A stretch of 64,000 nt of DNA. Source: Chloroflexota bacterium. GTDB lineage: Bacteria; Chloroflexota; Anaerolineae; J036; Brachytrichaceae. Of this stretch, positions 46,274 to 54,316 are shown piece by piece. A model generated the notes under the pieces. That model was not told the DNA's origin. It did no database searches and worked only from the letters and a program-made list of their open reading frames with translations. The DNA lies in the NCBI GenBank assembly GCA_025354985.1, contig JANXLU010000042.1:1-64000 (forward strand), given 5' to 3'. The stretch's first letter is position 1, and the number at the start of each line of letters is the position of its first letter. A program made the translations under genes and the position numbers.

Positions 46274-47446
46274 ATGACCACATCGTATTACATCTGGCCA
46301 AACGAAGTGCATTTTGGTTTTGGTTCAGCGCGCAAAACAGGAAGCATTGTCAAGGCCGAGCAACCCGGGCATGTATTTGTGATCGCTGATCCAGGCGTCA
46401 TTGCCGCAAATCTTATCGATCCTATTATTACATCGCTGCAGTCGGAAGGGGTGAGCTTTACCTTGTATTCAAAGGTTGAGCCAAACCCTTCAGCGACATC
46501 GGTGGATGCGGCGGCCACGGCCTATCGAGACAGTGGGGCCGATCTGATTGTTGGGATTGGTGGTGGCAGCGGGTTGGATACCGCAAAAGCAGTGCGGATG
46601 GTCGTGGCGGGACCGGCAAATGCCAGTGTTTCGGATTACGCTTATCGCATGGGTGACAAGGCGTTGCCGCACCCAAAACATTTGCCGTTTTTTGTCGCGA
46701 TACCAACAACCGCGGGCACCGGCGCCGAGGTGACGCCGTGGGCGGTGGTCACGGATCCGATCGAGAAGACCAAATTTGGCGTGGGTGGACCACGCAGCGT
46801 GCCGAGCATGGCGATTATTGATCCGGAATTGATGCTCACGCTGCCGGCGTTTTTGACTGCGGCAACAGGAATGGATGCTCTGAGTCACTGTATCGAGGCA
46901 TATGTCAGCAAGAACGACAACCCGGCCCTGGATGCAATGATCCTGGACGGCATTCGCGATATCGCGAAACATCTGCCGGTTGCGGTTGCGCAAGGAGACC
47001 GACGAACAGCACGTGAAGCGATGGCGCATGCAGCCATGATTGGCGGGATCGCCATCAGCAGTAAGTGGCTGGGCGCCTGCCATTCTCTGGCACATCAGCT
47101 CAGCGGGTTTGCAAACGTGCAACATGGTCTTGCCAATGCGATTATGTTGCCGCATCAGATGACCTTTAGCCTGCCGGGCGCAATTGAGCGCTATGCAGCG
47201 GTGGCAACCGCCCTTGGCGTGGATAGCGGGAGTAATGTGAGGGAGCGCGCCGAGCGGGGAATTGCGGCGGTTACCCAGTTGTCCTTGGATTGCAATCTGC
47301 CAGTGCGATTGCGCGACGTTAATGTGCCCAAGGATGTAATACCAGCCATGGCCAAGGCGGCTTACACGGTTGATCTGAATTGGTGGACCAATCCACGCGT
47401 GGTTAACGAGCAGGTGATGGCGCAGTTGTATCACGCGGCTTGGTAA
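46274..47446 (+). CDS. iron-containing (group III) alcohol dehydrogenase
   Basis: From ATG 46274 (MTTSYYIWPN) the protein has 390 residues. The NAD motif is GIGGGSGLDTAK near 100, with IPTTAGTGAE near 142. Iron ligands are in GMDALSHCIEAY near 195 and in CHSLAHQLSG and VQHGLANAI near 265-285. The family oxidises or reduces small alcohols, aldehydes, lactaldehyde, 4-hydroxybutyrate and phosphonoacetaldehyde-like substrates. It opens a four-gene operon with an enolase-superfamily enzyme 2 nt downstream, so an aldehyde or keto product of that pathway is a likely substrate. The track start at 46241 is unnecessary. Confidence 0.9.
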   Translation: MTTSYYIWPNEVHFGFGSARKTGSIVKAEQPGHVFVIADPGVIAANLIDPIITSLQSEGVSFTLYSKVEPNPSATSVDAAATAYRDSGADLIVGIGGGSGLDTAKAVRMVVAGPANASVSDYAYRMGDKALPHPKHLPFFVAIPTTAGTGAEVTPWAVVTDPIEKTKFGVGGPRSVPSMAIIDPELMLTLPAFLTAATGMDALSHCIEAYVSKNDNPALDAMILDGIRDIAKHLPVAVAQGDRRTAREAMAHAAMIGGIAISSKWLGACHSLAHQLSGFANVQHGLANAIMLPHQMTFSLPGAIERYAAVATALGVDSGSNVRERAERGIAAVTQLSLDCNLPVRLRDVNVPKDVIPAMAKAAYTVDLNWWTNPRVVNEQVMAQLYHAAW

Positions 47447-47448
47447 CG

Positions 47449-48570
47449 ATGAAAATTGATTCGATTGCCGTCCACCATTACAGGTTGCCGCTGGATCCGC
47501 CGTTTCAGGCAAGCTGGGATCCGCGACCGCGCACGAGTCACACGGCGACGCTTGTACGGGTTCGCGCCGGAGATTATGAAGGGGTTGGCTCGGGCGATGC
47601 CATGTTGGGGTTTGCCGGGAACGAGCACTTGTTTATCGGGCATGATCCCTTCAACATCGAAAGGCACGTGCACATTCTCGACAACTTGCAATTTATGTAT
47701 GGTCGCATGTGGCCGCTGGAAGTGGCGCTCTGGGATTTGATGGGCAAGATCAGCGGCCAGCCCGTCTGGCAGATGCTGGGCGGTCGCAGTAACACGGTAC
47801 CACTGTATGCCAGCTGCGGTGAACGCAAGCCGGCCGAGGCCAGAGCAGCCAGCGCCATGGCGCTCAAATCACAGGGTTATCCAGCCCTGAAGATACGATT
47901 TCATGCTTCAGATCCACGGGAGGATATCGCGGTAATTCGGGTAGTGCGGGATGCCATTGGCCCCGACATGCACATATTGGTGGATGCCAATCAGGGCTGG
48001 CAAATGCCTTGGGACAGCAGCCCATCGTGGGATTTTAAGACCGCGCTTTGGGTTGCCGACGCCCTGTATGAATTGGGAGTGTATTGGTTGGAAGAGCCAC
48101 TTCACCGGCATGACTATGCGGGCCTGGCGAACCTGCGTAAGCGCGCCAAACTGCGGATAGCGGGTGGCGAGGGCAACCGTGACATCAGTGAGCAACGACA
48201 GTATCTAAATCATGGCTGTTTTGACGTGTATCAAGCGGATGTCGTTTGGTCCACCGGTTTGTGGCAGGCGGCGCAACTGGCACGCGAGGTGCAGGCCGCT
48301 GGATGTATTTTTACGCCGCACACCTGGGGTGACGGTCTGGTGCTGATGGCAAACTTGCATGTGTCCGCCGCCGTAAGCAGCGCGCCATTTGTGGAATTTC
48401 CATATGATCCACCCGGTTGGACATTTGACCGACGCGATTTTATTTTGAAGTCACAGATCGTGCCCACGGCACCGGCATCGATCACCCTTTCGGATGCGCC
48501 CGGGTTGGGCGTGGAGATTGACTGGGTGGGAATTGAAAAGTATCTGGTTCATACGGGCACACTGGCATGA
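47449..48570 (+). CDS. enolase-superfamily enzyme (mandelate racemase/muconate lactonizing-like)
   Basis: This 373-residue protein has a capping domain at residues 1-120 and a TIM barrel after it. The second-strand base motif reads LKIRF (K-x-R). Metal ligands are the aspartate in VDANQGW, the glutamate in LEEPLHRHD and the glutamate in AGGEGNRD. A histidine in FTPHTWGDG near 285 is placed like the dyad base of the mandelate racemase subgroup. Acid-sugar dehydratases and racemases share this pattern, so a hydroxyacid substrate is likely but unspecified. It starts 2 nt after the alcohol dehydrogenase and ends in an ATGA overlap with the GHMP gene. Confidence 0.88.
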   Translation: MKIDSIAVHHYRLPLDPPFQASWDPRPRTSHTATLVRVRAGDYEGVGSGDAMLGFAGNEHLFIGHDPFNIERHVHILDNLQFMYGRMWPLEVALWDLMGKISGQPVWQMLGGRSNTVPLYASCGERKPAEARAASAMALKSQGYPALKIRFHASDPREDIAVIRVVRDAIGPDMHILVDANQGWQMPWDSSPSWDFKTALWVADALYELGVYWLEEPLHRHDYAGLANLRKRAKLRIAGGEGNRDISEQRQYLNHGCFDVYQADVVWSTGLWQAAQLAREVQAAGCIFTPHTWGDGLVLMANLHVSAAVSSAPFVEFPYDPPGWTFDRRDFILKSQIVPTAPASITLSDAPGLGVEIDWVGIEKYLVHTGTLA

Positions 48571-49481
48571 TGCGGATAGATTTAAACGCTCCTTCCTGCT
48601 TGTTTTTGGGCATTGCGCCAGTCGAGGGTGAATGGTGTGAAATCGGTGTCGCGTTGACGCACCCGCCTTTGGTTATGAGTGCCACGCCGGCAGACACCTT
48701 TGAAGTGTCTGGAGGCCGAGCCGACTTTACATATGGTCATGCGTTACGACATTTTTCGGCGCGGGCGATACAACCGGCCGGCAATATTGAGATTGAATTT
48801 GGCTTGCACAGTTGCATGGGTATTGGCTCGGATGCGGTGCACACACTGGCGGTATGTTCCATCACCAATCAGCTACTTGAAATGGCACCGCTGAAGCGCG
48901 CGGCCATGGCCAAGGCCATCGGCCTGCCGCTAAACAGCTTTGAGTGGCATGCATTTGAACAAGGTGGTGTCGTTGCAACCGGACAAAACAATGTCTTGCA
49001 ATGGCGGGTCGAACTCTCAAAGACGACGGATGATGACGAGGATTGGGTATGGGTGTTGGTATTGCCACGTTTGGCCGACAACGTGGCTGACGATGAGGAA
49101 ATGCAGAAGCGTGAATGGCGGTGGCGCACCCGCAAGGAGCTGCCCTTTAACGATCTGCAAACTGCGGCGCGCCTAATAACCGCGGGCGCCACCAACCGCG
49201 ATTTTGAAATGTTTTGCGACGGTCTCATGGGATTGAATCAAACGACCACAAGGCTCCATACGTCGGCCGACTCGGAAGTGATCAGGATGTTTAAGGAAGG
49301 TGGAGCGCGTGCCTGGGGTAAGTCACTGAGTGGCAAAGGCTTGTACGGCCTTGTAAAGGGAACGCGAGCCAGCCAGATGCTTCGAGACGGGATCATGGCA
49401 ACGCTTGGGTATGAGGGGCCGGCCGTATTTGGCGCGCTTACCAACAACGTGGGCGCCGAGATGAAAATCGAACAAACATGA
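48567..49481 (+). CDS. GHMP-fold protein related to beta-RFAP synthase
   Basis: This 304-residue protein has a GHMP-like glycine motif, GLHSCMGIGSDAVHTLAV near residue 78, and FEQGGVVATG near 125. The latter resembles the GGF(I/V)-type element of beta-ribofuranosylaminobenzene 5'-phosphate synthase, the methanopterin-pathway enzyme that joins p-aminobenzoate-type acids to PRPP with loss of CO2. The ATGATG start overlaps the enolase-superfamily stop, and its own stop overlaps the MttB start (ATGA). No other methanopterin gene is in the window. It could make a pterin-type C1 carrier or a different ribosylated product. The family call is moderate and the role is inferred. Confidence 0.6.
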   Translation: MMRIDLNAPSCLFLGIAPVEGEWCEIGVALTHPPLVMSATPADTFEVSGGRADFTYGHALRHFSARAIQPAGNIEIEFGLHSCMGIGSDAVHTLAVCSITNQLLEMAPLKRAAMAKAIGLPLNSFEWHAFEQGGVVATGQNNVLQWRVELSKTTDDDEDWVWVLVLPRLADNVADDEEMQKREWRWRTRKELPFNDLQTAARLITAGATNRDFEMFCDGLMGLNQTTTRLHTSADSEVIRMFKEGGARAWGKSLSGKGLYGLVKGTRASQMLRDGIMATLGYEGPAVFGALTNNVGAEMKIEQT

Positions 49482-51025
49482 CAACAGCAACTGAACGTGG
49501 CTCCGAGAGACGGGCGAACCGCCGTCAAGCGCGCAAGCGCACACCAATAGAGAGCCTGCCCTGGCGTGTGCTCAAAAATCCAAATCCGCCAGTGCAGTTT
49601 TTGCGCGAGGATCAGGTTCAACTTTTGCATGAGTCCTCAATGCATATCGTCGAGAACATCGGCATCGATTTTCTGGACGCCGACACGCTGGATATTTGGT
49701 CTGCAGCGGGCGCAAAAGTCGACAAGAAAGCCCAGCATGTTTGGATTGACCGCCATTTGTTGATGGAATTGGTCCGCAAGGCGCCCGCGCAATTTACCTT
49801 GCGCGCGCGGGATCCGGGTAAAAACGTTACCGTTGGCGGGAATAACACCGTGTTTGTGAGCACCAGCGGCACGCCATTTGTAAGCGACTATGACAATGGC
49901 CGTCGACCGGGAACACTCGCCGATGTGCAAAACCTGGTTCGTTTGATCCATCAGTGCCCGCCGATTAATGTGGTGGAGAGCCAAGTGACCGAGCCGCAGG
50001 ACATCCCGGTAATGCACCGACATTTGGAGCGCGGTCTCGCAATATTTACGTTGAGTGATAAACCGGTGGCTCAGGCAGCCCATGGCAACGTGGTCTGCGA
50101 AGACTGCCTGAACATGGCGGCAATCGTGTTTGGCGGACGGGAAGAAATCAAGAAGCAGCCCGTGTTTGCGGCGATTATCAATGCCAACAGCCCGCTGCGG
50201 TATGACACGAACATGGCCCAGGGTTTGGTGAGCTATTCGCGTGGCGGGCAACCCCTGGTGGTCACGCCATTTATCCTGGCGGGGGCAATGAGCCCGATCA
50301 CGATGGCGGCGGCCGTGGCGCAACAAAATGCCGAGGCCCTGGCCGGCATTGCCCTTACGCAAATCTGTAATCCTGGCGTGCCGGTTATCTATGGCGGTTT
50401 TACGACGAATATTGACCTGGCAACCGGGAGCCCGGCATTTGGAACACCTGAAGGTGCCTGGGCATTCTTTGCGGGAGCCCAGCTTGCCCGGTTCTACGGT
50501 CTGCCGTATCGTGGCAGCGGTGGGTTGAACACGAGCAAGGTGGTGGATGCGCAGGCGGCCTATGAAAGCCAGATGTGCTTGTGGCCGACCGTCCTGAGTC
50601 ACACAAATTGGGTCCAACACGCGGCTGGGTGGCTGGAGAGCGGCTTGGTTTGTTCTTTCGAAAAATTCATTGTGGATGTGGAGTGTGTGGCGATGATGCA
50701 GCAATTGTATGAACCAGTCGAAATTAGCCCGGAAACGCTCGCGCTCGACATGATCAAGGAGATTGGCCCGGGCGGACATCACTTCGGCACGTCCCACACG
50801 TTGGCGCGGTATCAAACGGAGTTTTATCGCACTGCAGTGGCGGATCGGCTTGCGATTGGGCAGTGGACGGATAACGGAAAATTAGACGCGGGTCAGCGAG
50901 CGCATGGTATTTGGAAGGAACTGCTGGCCAGTTATGAGCCCCCGCCGATTGACGTTGCCATTAACGAGGAACTGACTGACTACGTGGCTCGCCGTCGGCG
51001 AGAGTTGCCGGTCAGTTTTGTATAA
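49478..51025 (+). CDS. MttB-family methyltransferase, non-pyrrolysine type
   Basis: This 515-residue TIM-barrel protein of the trimethylamine methyltransferase superfamily keeps SGTPFVSDYDNGRRPGTL near 128, PFILAGAMSPITMAAAVAQQ near 265 and LPYRGSGGLNTSKVVDAQA near 345. The frame is open throughout with no in-frame amber codon, so it lacks pyrrolysine; known relatives of this kind demethylate betaines such as glycine betaine and hand the methyl to a corrinoid protein. No corrinoid protein or activase is in the window. It ends a four-gene coupled operon. The substrate is probably a quaternary amine, which is inference. Confidence 0.85.
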   Translation: MTTATERGSERRANRRQARKRTPIESLPWRVLKNPNPPVQFLREDQVQLLHESSMHIVENIGIDFLDADTLDIWSAAGAKVDKKAQHVWIDRHLLMELVRKAPAQFTLRARDPGKNVTVGGNNTVFVSTSGTPFVSDYDNGRRPGTLADVQNLVRLIHQCPPINVVESQVTEPQDIPVMHRHLERGLAIFTLSDKPVAQAAHGNVVCEDCLNMAAIVFGGREEIKKQPVFAAIINANSPLRYDTNMAQGLVSYSRGGQPLVVTPFILAGAMSPITMAAAVAQQNAEALAGIALTQICNPGVPVIYGGFTTNIDLATGSPAFGTPEGAWAFFAGAQLARFYGLPYRGSGGLNTSKVVDAQAAYESQMCLWPTVLSHTNWVQHAAGWLESGLVCSFEKFIVDVECVAMMQQLYEPVEISPETLALDMIKEIGPGGHHFGTSHTLARYQTEFYRTAVADRLAIGQWTDNGKLDAGQRAHGIWKELLASYEPPPIDVAINEELTDYVARRRRELPVSFV

Positions 51026-51172
51026 AATGGCTTTGCAATTCGAAATTCGTCATTGATATTACAAGTGTCATGCCGGTGAGGTGATCCGCGACAATGTTGG
51101 CGCGTGGTCACGGTTGATAGCATGTGCTGAGTTGGTGCAGTAACCAACATTTAACTTTACAACAAGGAAGCA

Positions 51173-51883
51173 ATGTCACAACTAACACTTGACCCAAATA
51201 TAGTGCCGCAGTCCGCGGTAGAGCCGGACGTCCCTCTGAAGAAAATCATCATGTTTGGCGGGGTTGCGGTCGTCGTGGCGGCGCTGGTAAACGGGTTGAT
51301 CCTGGTTCTTTCCTCGGTTGTGTTACGCGTGCCCGCGTTCGGACCGCTAAACCCGATTTTGGTTGGCGCGTTCACGATCATTGGCGTAGTTCTGGCAACC
51401 GTGGTGTTTGCGATCATTACCAGAATGCTGGAAGCGCCGGCGCGCTCATTTCGTATTGTTGCAGCCGCGGTGCTTGTGTTGTCATTTATTCCAAATATCC
51501 TGGCGTTGACTGGGGTGTTTAATCCTGCGGCGCTGTTGGGCCCGGGCGGCAACGGTAATCCCGGAACAAATGGCGGCAACTTTCAGAGGACGCCCCGGGC
51601 CGGTCAAGCGCAGGATGGCACGCCGGTGGCGGATGGTCAGCGCGCAGCCGGTACGCCGCGCGTGCGGCCAACCGCAGCGGCAGTGGCGGATCCTAATGCA
51701 GCGGCGGATGCTCAAGGCACTGATGCCGGCCCCGGTCAAAACCGTCGTGGTGGACAAGGCTTTGGCGGGTTTCGTGTGCCCCAGCAGCTGACGCTGATGA
51801 TGATGCATTTGGCGGCGTTTATCGCCAGCGTATTGATATTGCCTCTGGCTATCCCGGCCCCCAAGCGTGAGACCACGCCATGA
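51173..51883 (+). CDS. membrane protein with DUF6069-like helices and a low-complexity insert
   Basis: This 236-residue protein has TM helices near residues 25-50, 62-85 and 92-115 (FRIVAAAVLVLSFIPNILAL), a Gly/Ala/Gln/Arg-rich insert from 125 to 200, and a last TM helix near 205-225. The helical part resembles DUF6069 proteins; the insert is not typical. AAGGAAG precedes the ATG closely. A 147-nt gap separates it from MttB, and the stop overlaps the MFS start (ATGA), so it is probably the partner of that transporter. The function is unknown. Confidence 0.6.
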   Translation: MSQLTLDPNIVPQSAVEPDVPLKKIIMFGGVAVVVAALVNGLILVLSSVVLRVPAFGPLNPILVGAFTIIGVVLATVVFAIITRMLEAPARSFRIVAAAVLVLSFIPNILALTGVFNPAALLGPGGNGNPGTNGGNFQRTPRAGQAQDGTPVADGQRAAGTPRVRPTAAAVADPNAAADAQGTDAGPGQNRRGGQGFGGFRVPQQLTLMMMHLAAFIASVLILPLAIPAPKRETTP

Positions 51884-53154
51884 ACCTGGCACAAGCGTGG
51901 ATTGCGCTTGGGAACAACACGCGCGCGCTTCGCGTGCGCAACTATCGGCTCTATTGGTTTGGTCAGCTCGTCTCGATGTCTGGCACGTGGATGCAAACCA
52001 CGGCCCAGGCCTGGGTGGTGCTGTCACTGACCAAGTCGCCAACAGCGCTTGCCACGGTCACGACACTCCAGTTTCTGCCAATAATGCTGCTTTCGTTGTT
52101 TGGCGGCGTCATTGCCGACCGGGTGCAAAAGCGACGGATGGTATTGGTGACGCAAACGCTTGCCCTTGTTCAGGCGACTGTTTTTGGGTTGTTGGTCGGC
52201 ACCGGTATGATCCAAGTCTGGCATATTTATGTTCTGGCGGCCATTCAGGGTGTTATTAATGCCATAGACAATCCGGTGCGCCAGGCCATGGCATCCGAAT
52301 TGGTGGACAAGGCTGATCGACCGAATTCGATTGCACTTAACTCCACACTTTTTAATGCCGCGCGAATTGTGGGTCCGGCGCTGGCTGGTGTTTTGATCGC
52401 TTCAATTGGCGCGGCGGCGGCCTTGTACTTCAATGCTCTTAGCTTTGTCGCGATCATTGTGGCGGTCTTGATGATGGACCAAACGAAGTTTTTTGTTCGC
52501 CCCCCGCAGTCATCCCAGTCCTCACCGATCAACGATTTTAAGGAGGGCGTTCGGTATGCCTGGCGAACACCAGCCGTGCTCAGTGTGCTGATTGTTGTGG
52601 CATTTGTCGGAACCTTTGGCTATAACTTCAGCGTGGTTCTGCCACTACTGGGTGGCTTTGTGTTGCATACGGATGCCATTGGGTTTGGCACATTATCAGC
52701 GTCGCTCGGAATTGGCTCATTGCTCGGCGCCTTGCTCACCACCACCCTGCATTCGGTGTCGTTTCGGCGACTGATTTTGGGTTCGGTGGGGTTTACGATC
52801 CTACTTGGCATTGTCGCTGTGAGCACACAGTTGCACCTGTCACAGGCGTTGCTGGTTGGTGTTGGATTTTGCGGGGTGTTGTTTTCAACCGGGGCCTCCA
52901 CGCTGATTCAAATCACGGTGCCGGATCACCTACGCGGACGCGTCACCAGTATCTTTTTTCTGCTGTTCGCCGGGAGCACACCGATTGGAGCATCGATCAT
53001 TGGCGCCATTTCAGCATCGCTGAATGTGAGCGACGCCATGCTTGTGTGCTGCGCACTATGTCTGGTTGGACTGGGCGTAGCCGTTTGGTATGAGCATCGC
53101 AGCCGGGGCTTTGCGATTATGAACGAACAAACCGCGCAGGGTCAAACGGTCTGA
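51880..53154 (+). CDS. MFS transporter (MFS_3/EntS-like)
   Basis: This 424-residue protein has about twelve TM helices. The N-terminus (NYRLYWFGQLVSMSGTWMQ) and ADRVQKRRMVLVTQ between helices 2 and 3 are typical of the MFS_3 group of proton-driven exporters. It is coupled to the membrane protein upstream by an ATGA overlap and its 3' end overlaps the convergent flavin oxidase by 38 nt. By family it is more likely an exporter than an importer. The substrate is not readable. Confidence 0.88.
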   Translation: MNLAQAWIALGNNTRALRVRNYRLYWFGQLVSMSGTWMQTTAQAWVVLSLTKSPTALATVTTLQFLPIMLLSLFGGVIADRVQKRRMVLVTQTLALVQATVFGLLVGTGMIQVWHIYVLAAIQGVINAIDNPVRQAMASELVDKADRPNSIALNSTLFNAARIVGPALAGVLIASIGAAAALYFNALSFVAIIVAVLMMDQTKFFVRPPQSSQSSPINDFKEGVRYAWRTPAVLSVLIVVAFVGTFGYNFSVVLPLLGGFVLHTDAIGFGTLSASLGIGSLLGALLTTTLHSVSFRRLILGSVGFTILLGIVAVSTQLHLSQALLVGVGFCGVLFSTGASTLIQITVPDHLRGRVTSIFFLLFAGSTPIGASIIGAISASLNVSDAMLVCCALCLVGLGVAVWYEHRSRGFAIMNEQTAQGQTV

Positions 53155-54286
53155 TGTCATAAATCGTTCCGCCTTGAAGTGCAAGTTGGGCGATAATTTT
53201 GCCAGCCAGGGGGGCAAATTTGAATCCGGTGCCACGCCACCCGCTGCCAAGCACAATATGTCTATATCCAGGGAGGGGACCCAGAATAAACTGGTCGTCT
53301 TGCACCATGTCGTATGAGCAACCTTCAAGATCACGTTTTTCGATGCGCTGCACCTTTTTAAAGCCGGGCAGACAGGCCTTGATAAAGTCTTCCGGGCGTT
53401 GAATTTTTGAAGTAACCGGATCGAAGTCCGCCGGGTGATAGAAGCCGACCTTGACACCCGGCGTGTACCCTACGTAGACCGGATGCCCATAGGCGCCAAC
53501 ATCCAAATATGCGAACACCGGCAAGTGATCGGAGTCATACATATGTTCCCTGCCAACTGGAGCGACAAAGTATGCCCAGTCTGGTTTGACCATGGTCAGG
53601 GGAAGACGATAGGCGCCGATCCCCGTCAGGGCGGGCAACAACTCATTGATCCACCTGCCGGGTGTTAGAGCCAACTTCCGCGCAGTAAATGTCTGCCCGG
53701 GTGTCTCAACGTGCACGCCATTTTCACCTTCGGTGATATTGGTAACCTCGGTATTCTCAAGGATTTCTATGTTTTGTGCGCGGGCATGGGCAAGAAGGGT
53801 GGCACGAATGGCCGGGAGTGCGGTCATGCCGGCATAGTGATCGAGTGAGGCGTAATCCGCCTTAAATTGAGGATATGTGGAATGCAAGCCGACTGTGTCA
53901 AATTCAGTACAGGCCAGACCCAATGCAGACATGTTTTTGTGCGCCAGGGCGGCATACGTTGTGGTTAGGTCCGGGGTGATCGCCCGGCTGGCAATGTTTA
54001 GACAGCCACAATTGACGATCAATTTCCGACGCGTGGTGCGCTGCATCTCGTCCCACAGCCTGCGCGACTCAGCGGCCAATCTGGTGTAAAACGGATCAAG
54101 GTAATCGTTGCGGATCGAACGCGTTTCGCCGGCGGTTGACGACAGGACGTGGCCGATCGACTTTCGTTCGATGATGGTAATCTTGCGGGCGAAGGCTGAT
54201 GCATGGTAGGCGGTCATCAGGCCCATGACACCTCCGCCAATGATGATCAGGTCTTGTATGGGTGGCTTTGGTGTTGACGTGCGCAT
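53117..54286 (-). CDS. MSOX/SolA-type flavin-dependent N-methyl amino acid oxidase
   Basis: This 389-residue DAO-family flavoprotein has the FAD dinucleotide motif IIGGGVMGLMTAYHA near residue 15 and GETRSIRNDY near 52 where the family has the conserved R-x-x-R stretch. The cysteine in EGCSYDMVQDDQF near 326 matches the covalent FAD-linking cysteine of monomeric sarcosine oxidase and N-methyltryptophan oxidase. It therefore likely oxidises a secondary amine or N-methyl amino acid to imine, formaldehyde and H2O2. It is divergent from the PhnD-fusion gene with 30 nt between starts, which suggests shared control. Confidence 0.85.
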   Translation of the reverse strand: MRTSTPKPPIQDLIIIGGGVMGLMTAYHASAFARKITIIERKSIGHVLSSTAGETRSIRNDYLDPFYTRLAAESRRLWDEMQRTTRRKLIVNCGCLNIASRAITPDLTTTYAALAHKNMSALGLACTEFDTVGLHSTYPQFKADYASLDHYAGMTALPAIRATLLAHARAQNIEILENTEVTNITEGENGVHVETPGQTFTARKLALTPGRWINELLPALTGIGAYRLPLTMVKPDWAYFVAPVGREHMYDSDHLPVFAYLDVGAYGHPVYVGYTPGVKVGFYHPADFDPVTSKIQRPEDFIKACLPGFKKVQRIEKRDLEGCSYDMVQDDQFILGPLPGYRHIVLGSGWRGTGFKFAPLAGKIIAQLALQGGTIYDIRPFDPARFVRS

Positions 54287-54299
54287 GTTCTGCGGATTC

Positions 54300-54305
54300 T
54301 ATAAT
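54300..54305 (+). promoter_or_regulatory. -10 hexamer TATAAT upstream of the PhnD-fusion gene
   Basis: A perfect TATAAT ends 11 nt before the ATG at 54317, so any leader would be about 5 nt. TTGACG lies 20 nt upstream of it, longer than the usual 17-nt spacing. Confidence 0.5.
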
Positions 54306-54316
54306 GCGTCGCTCTT

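Noticed and set aside
49478-51025. Pyrrolysine-containing MttB
   Set aside because: The reading frame is complete with no in-frame amber codon, so this is the non-pyrrolysine branch.
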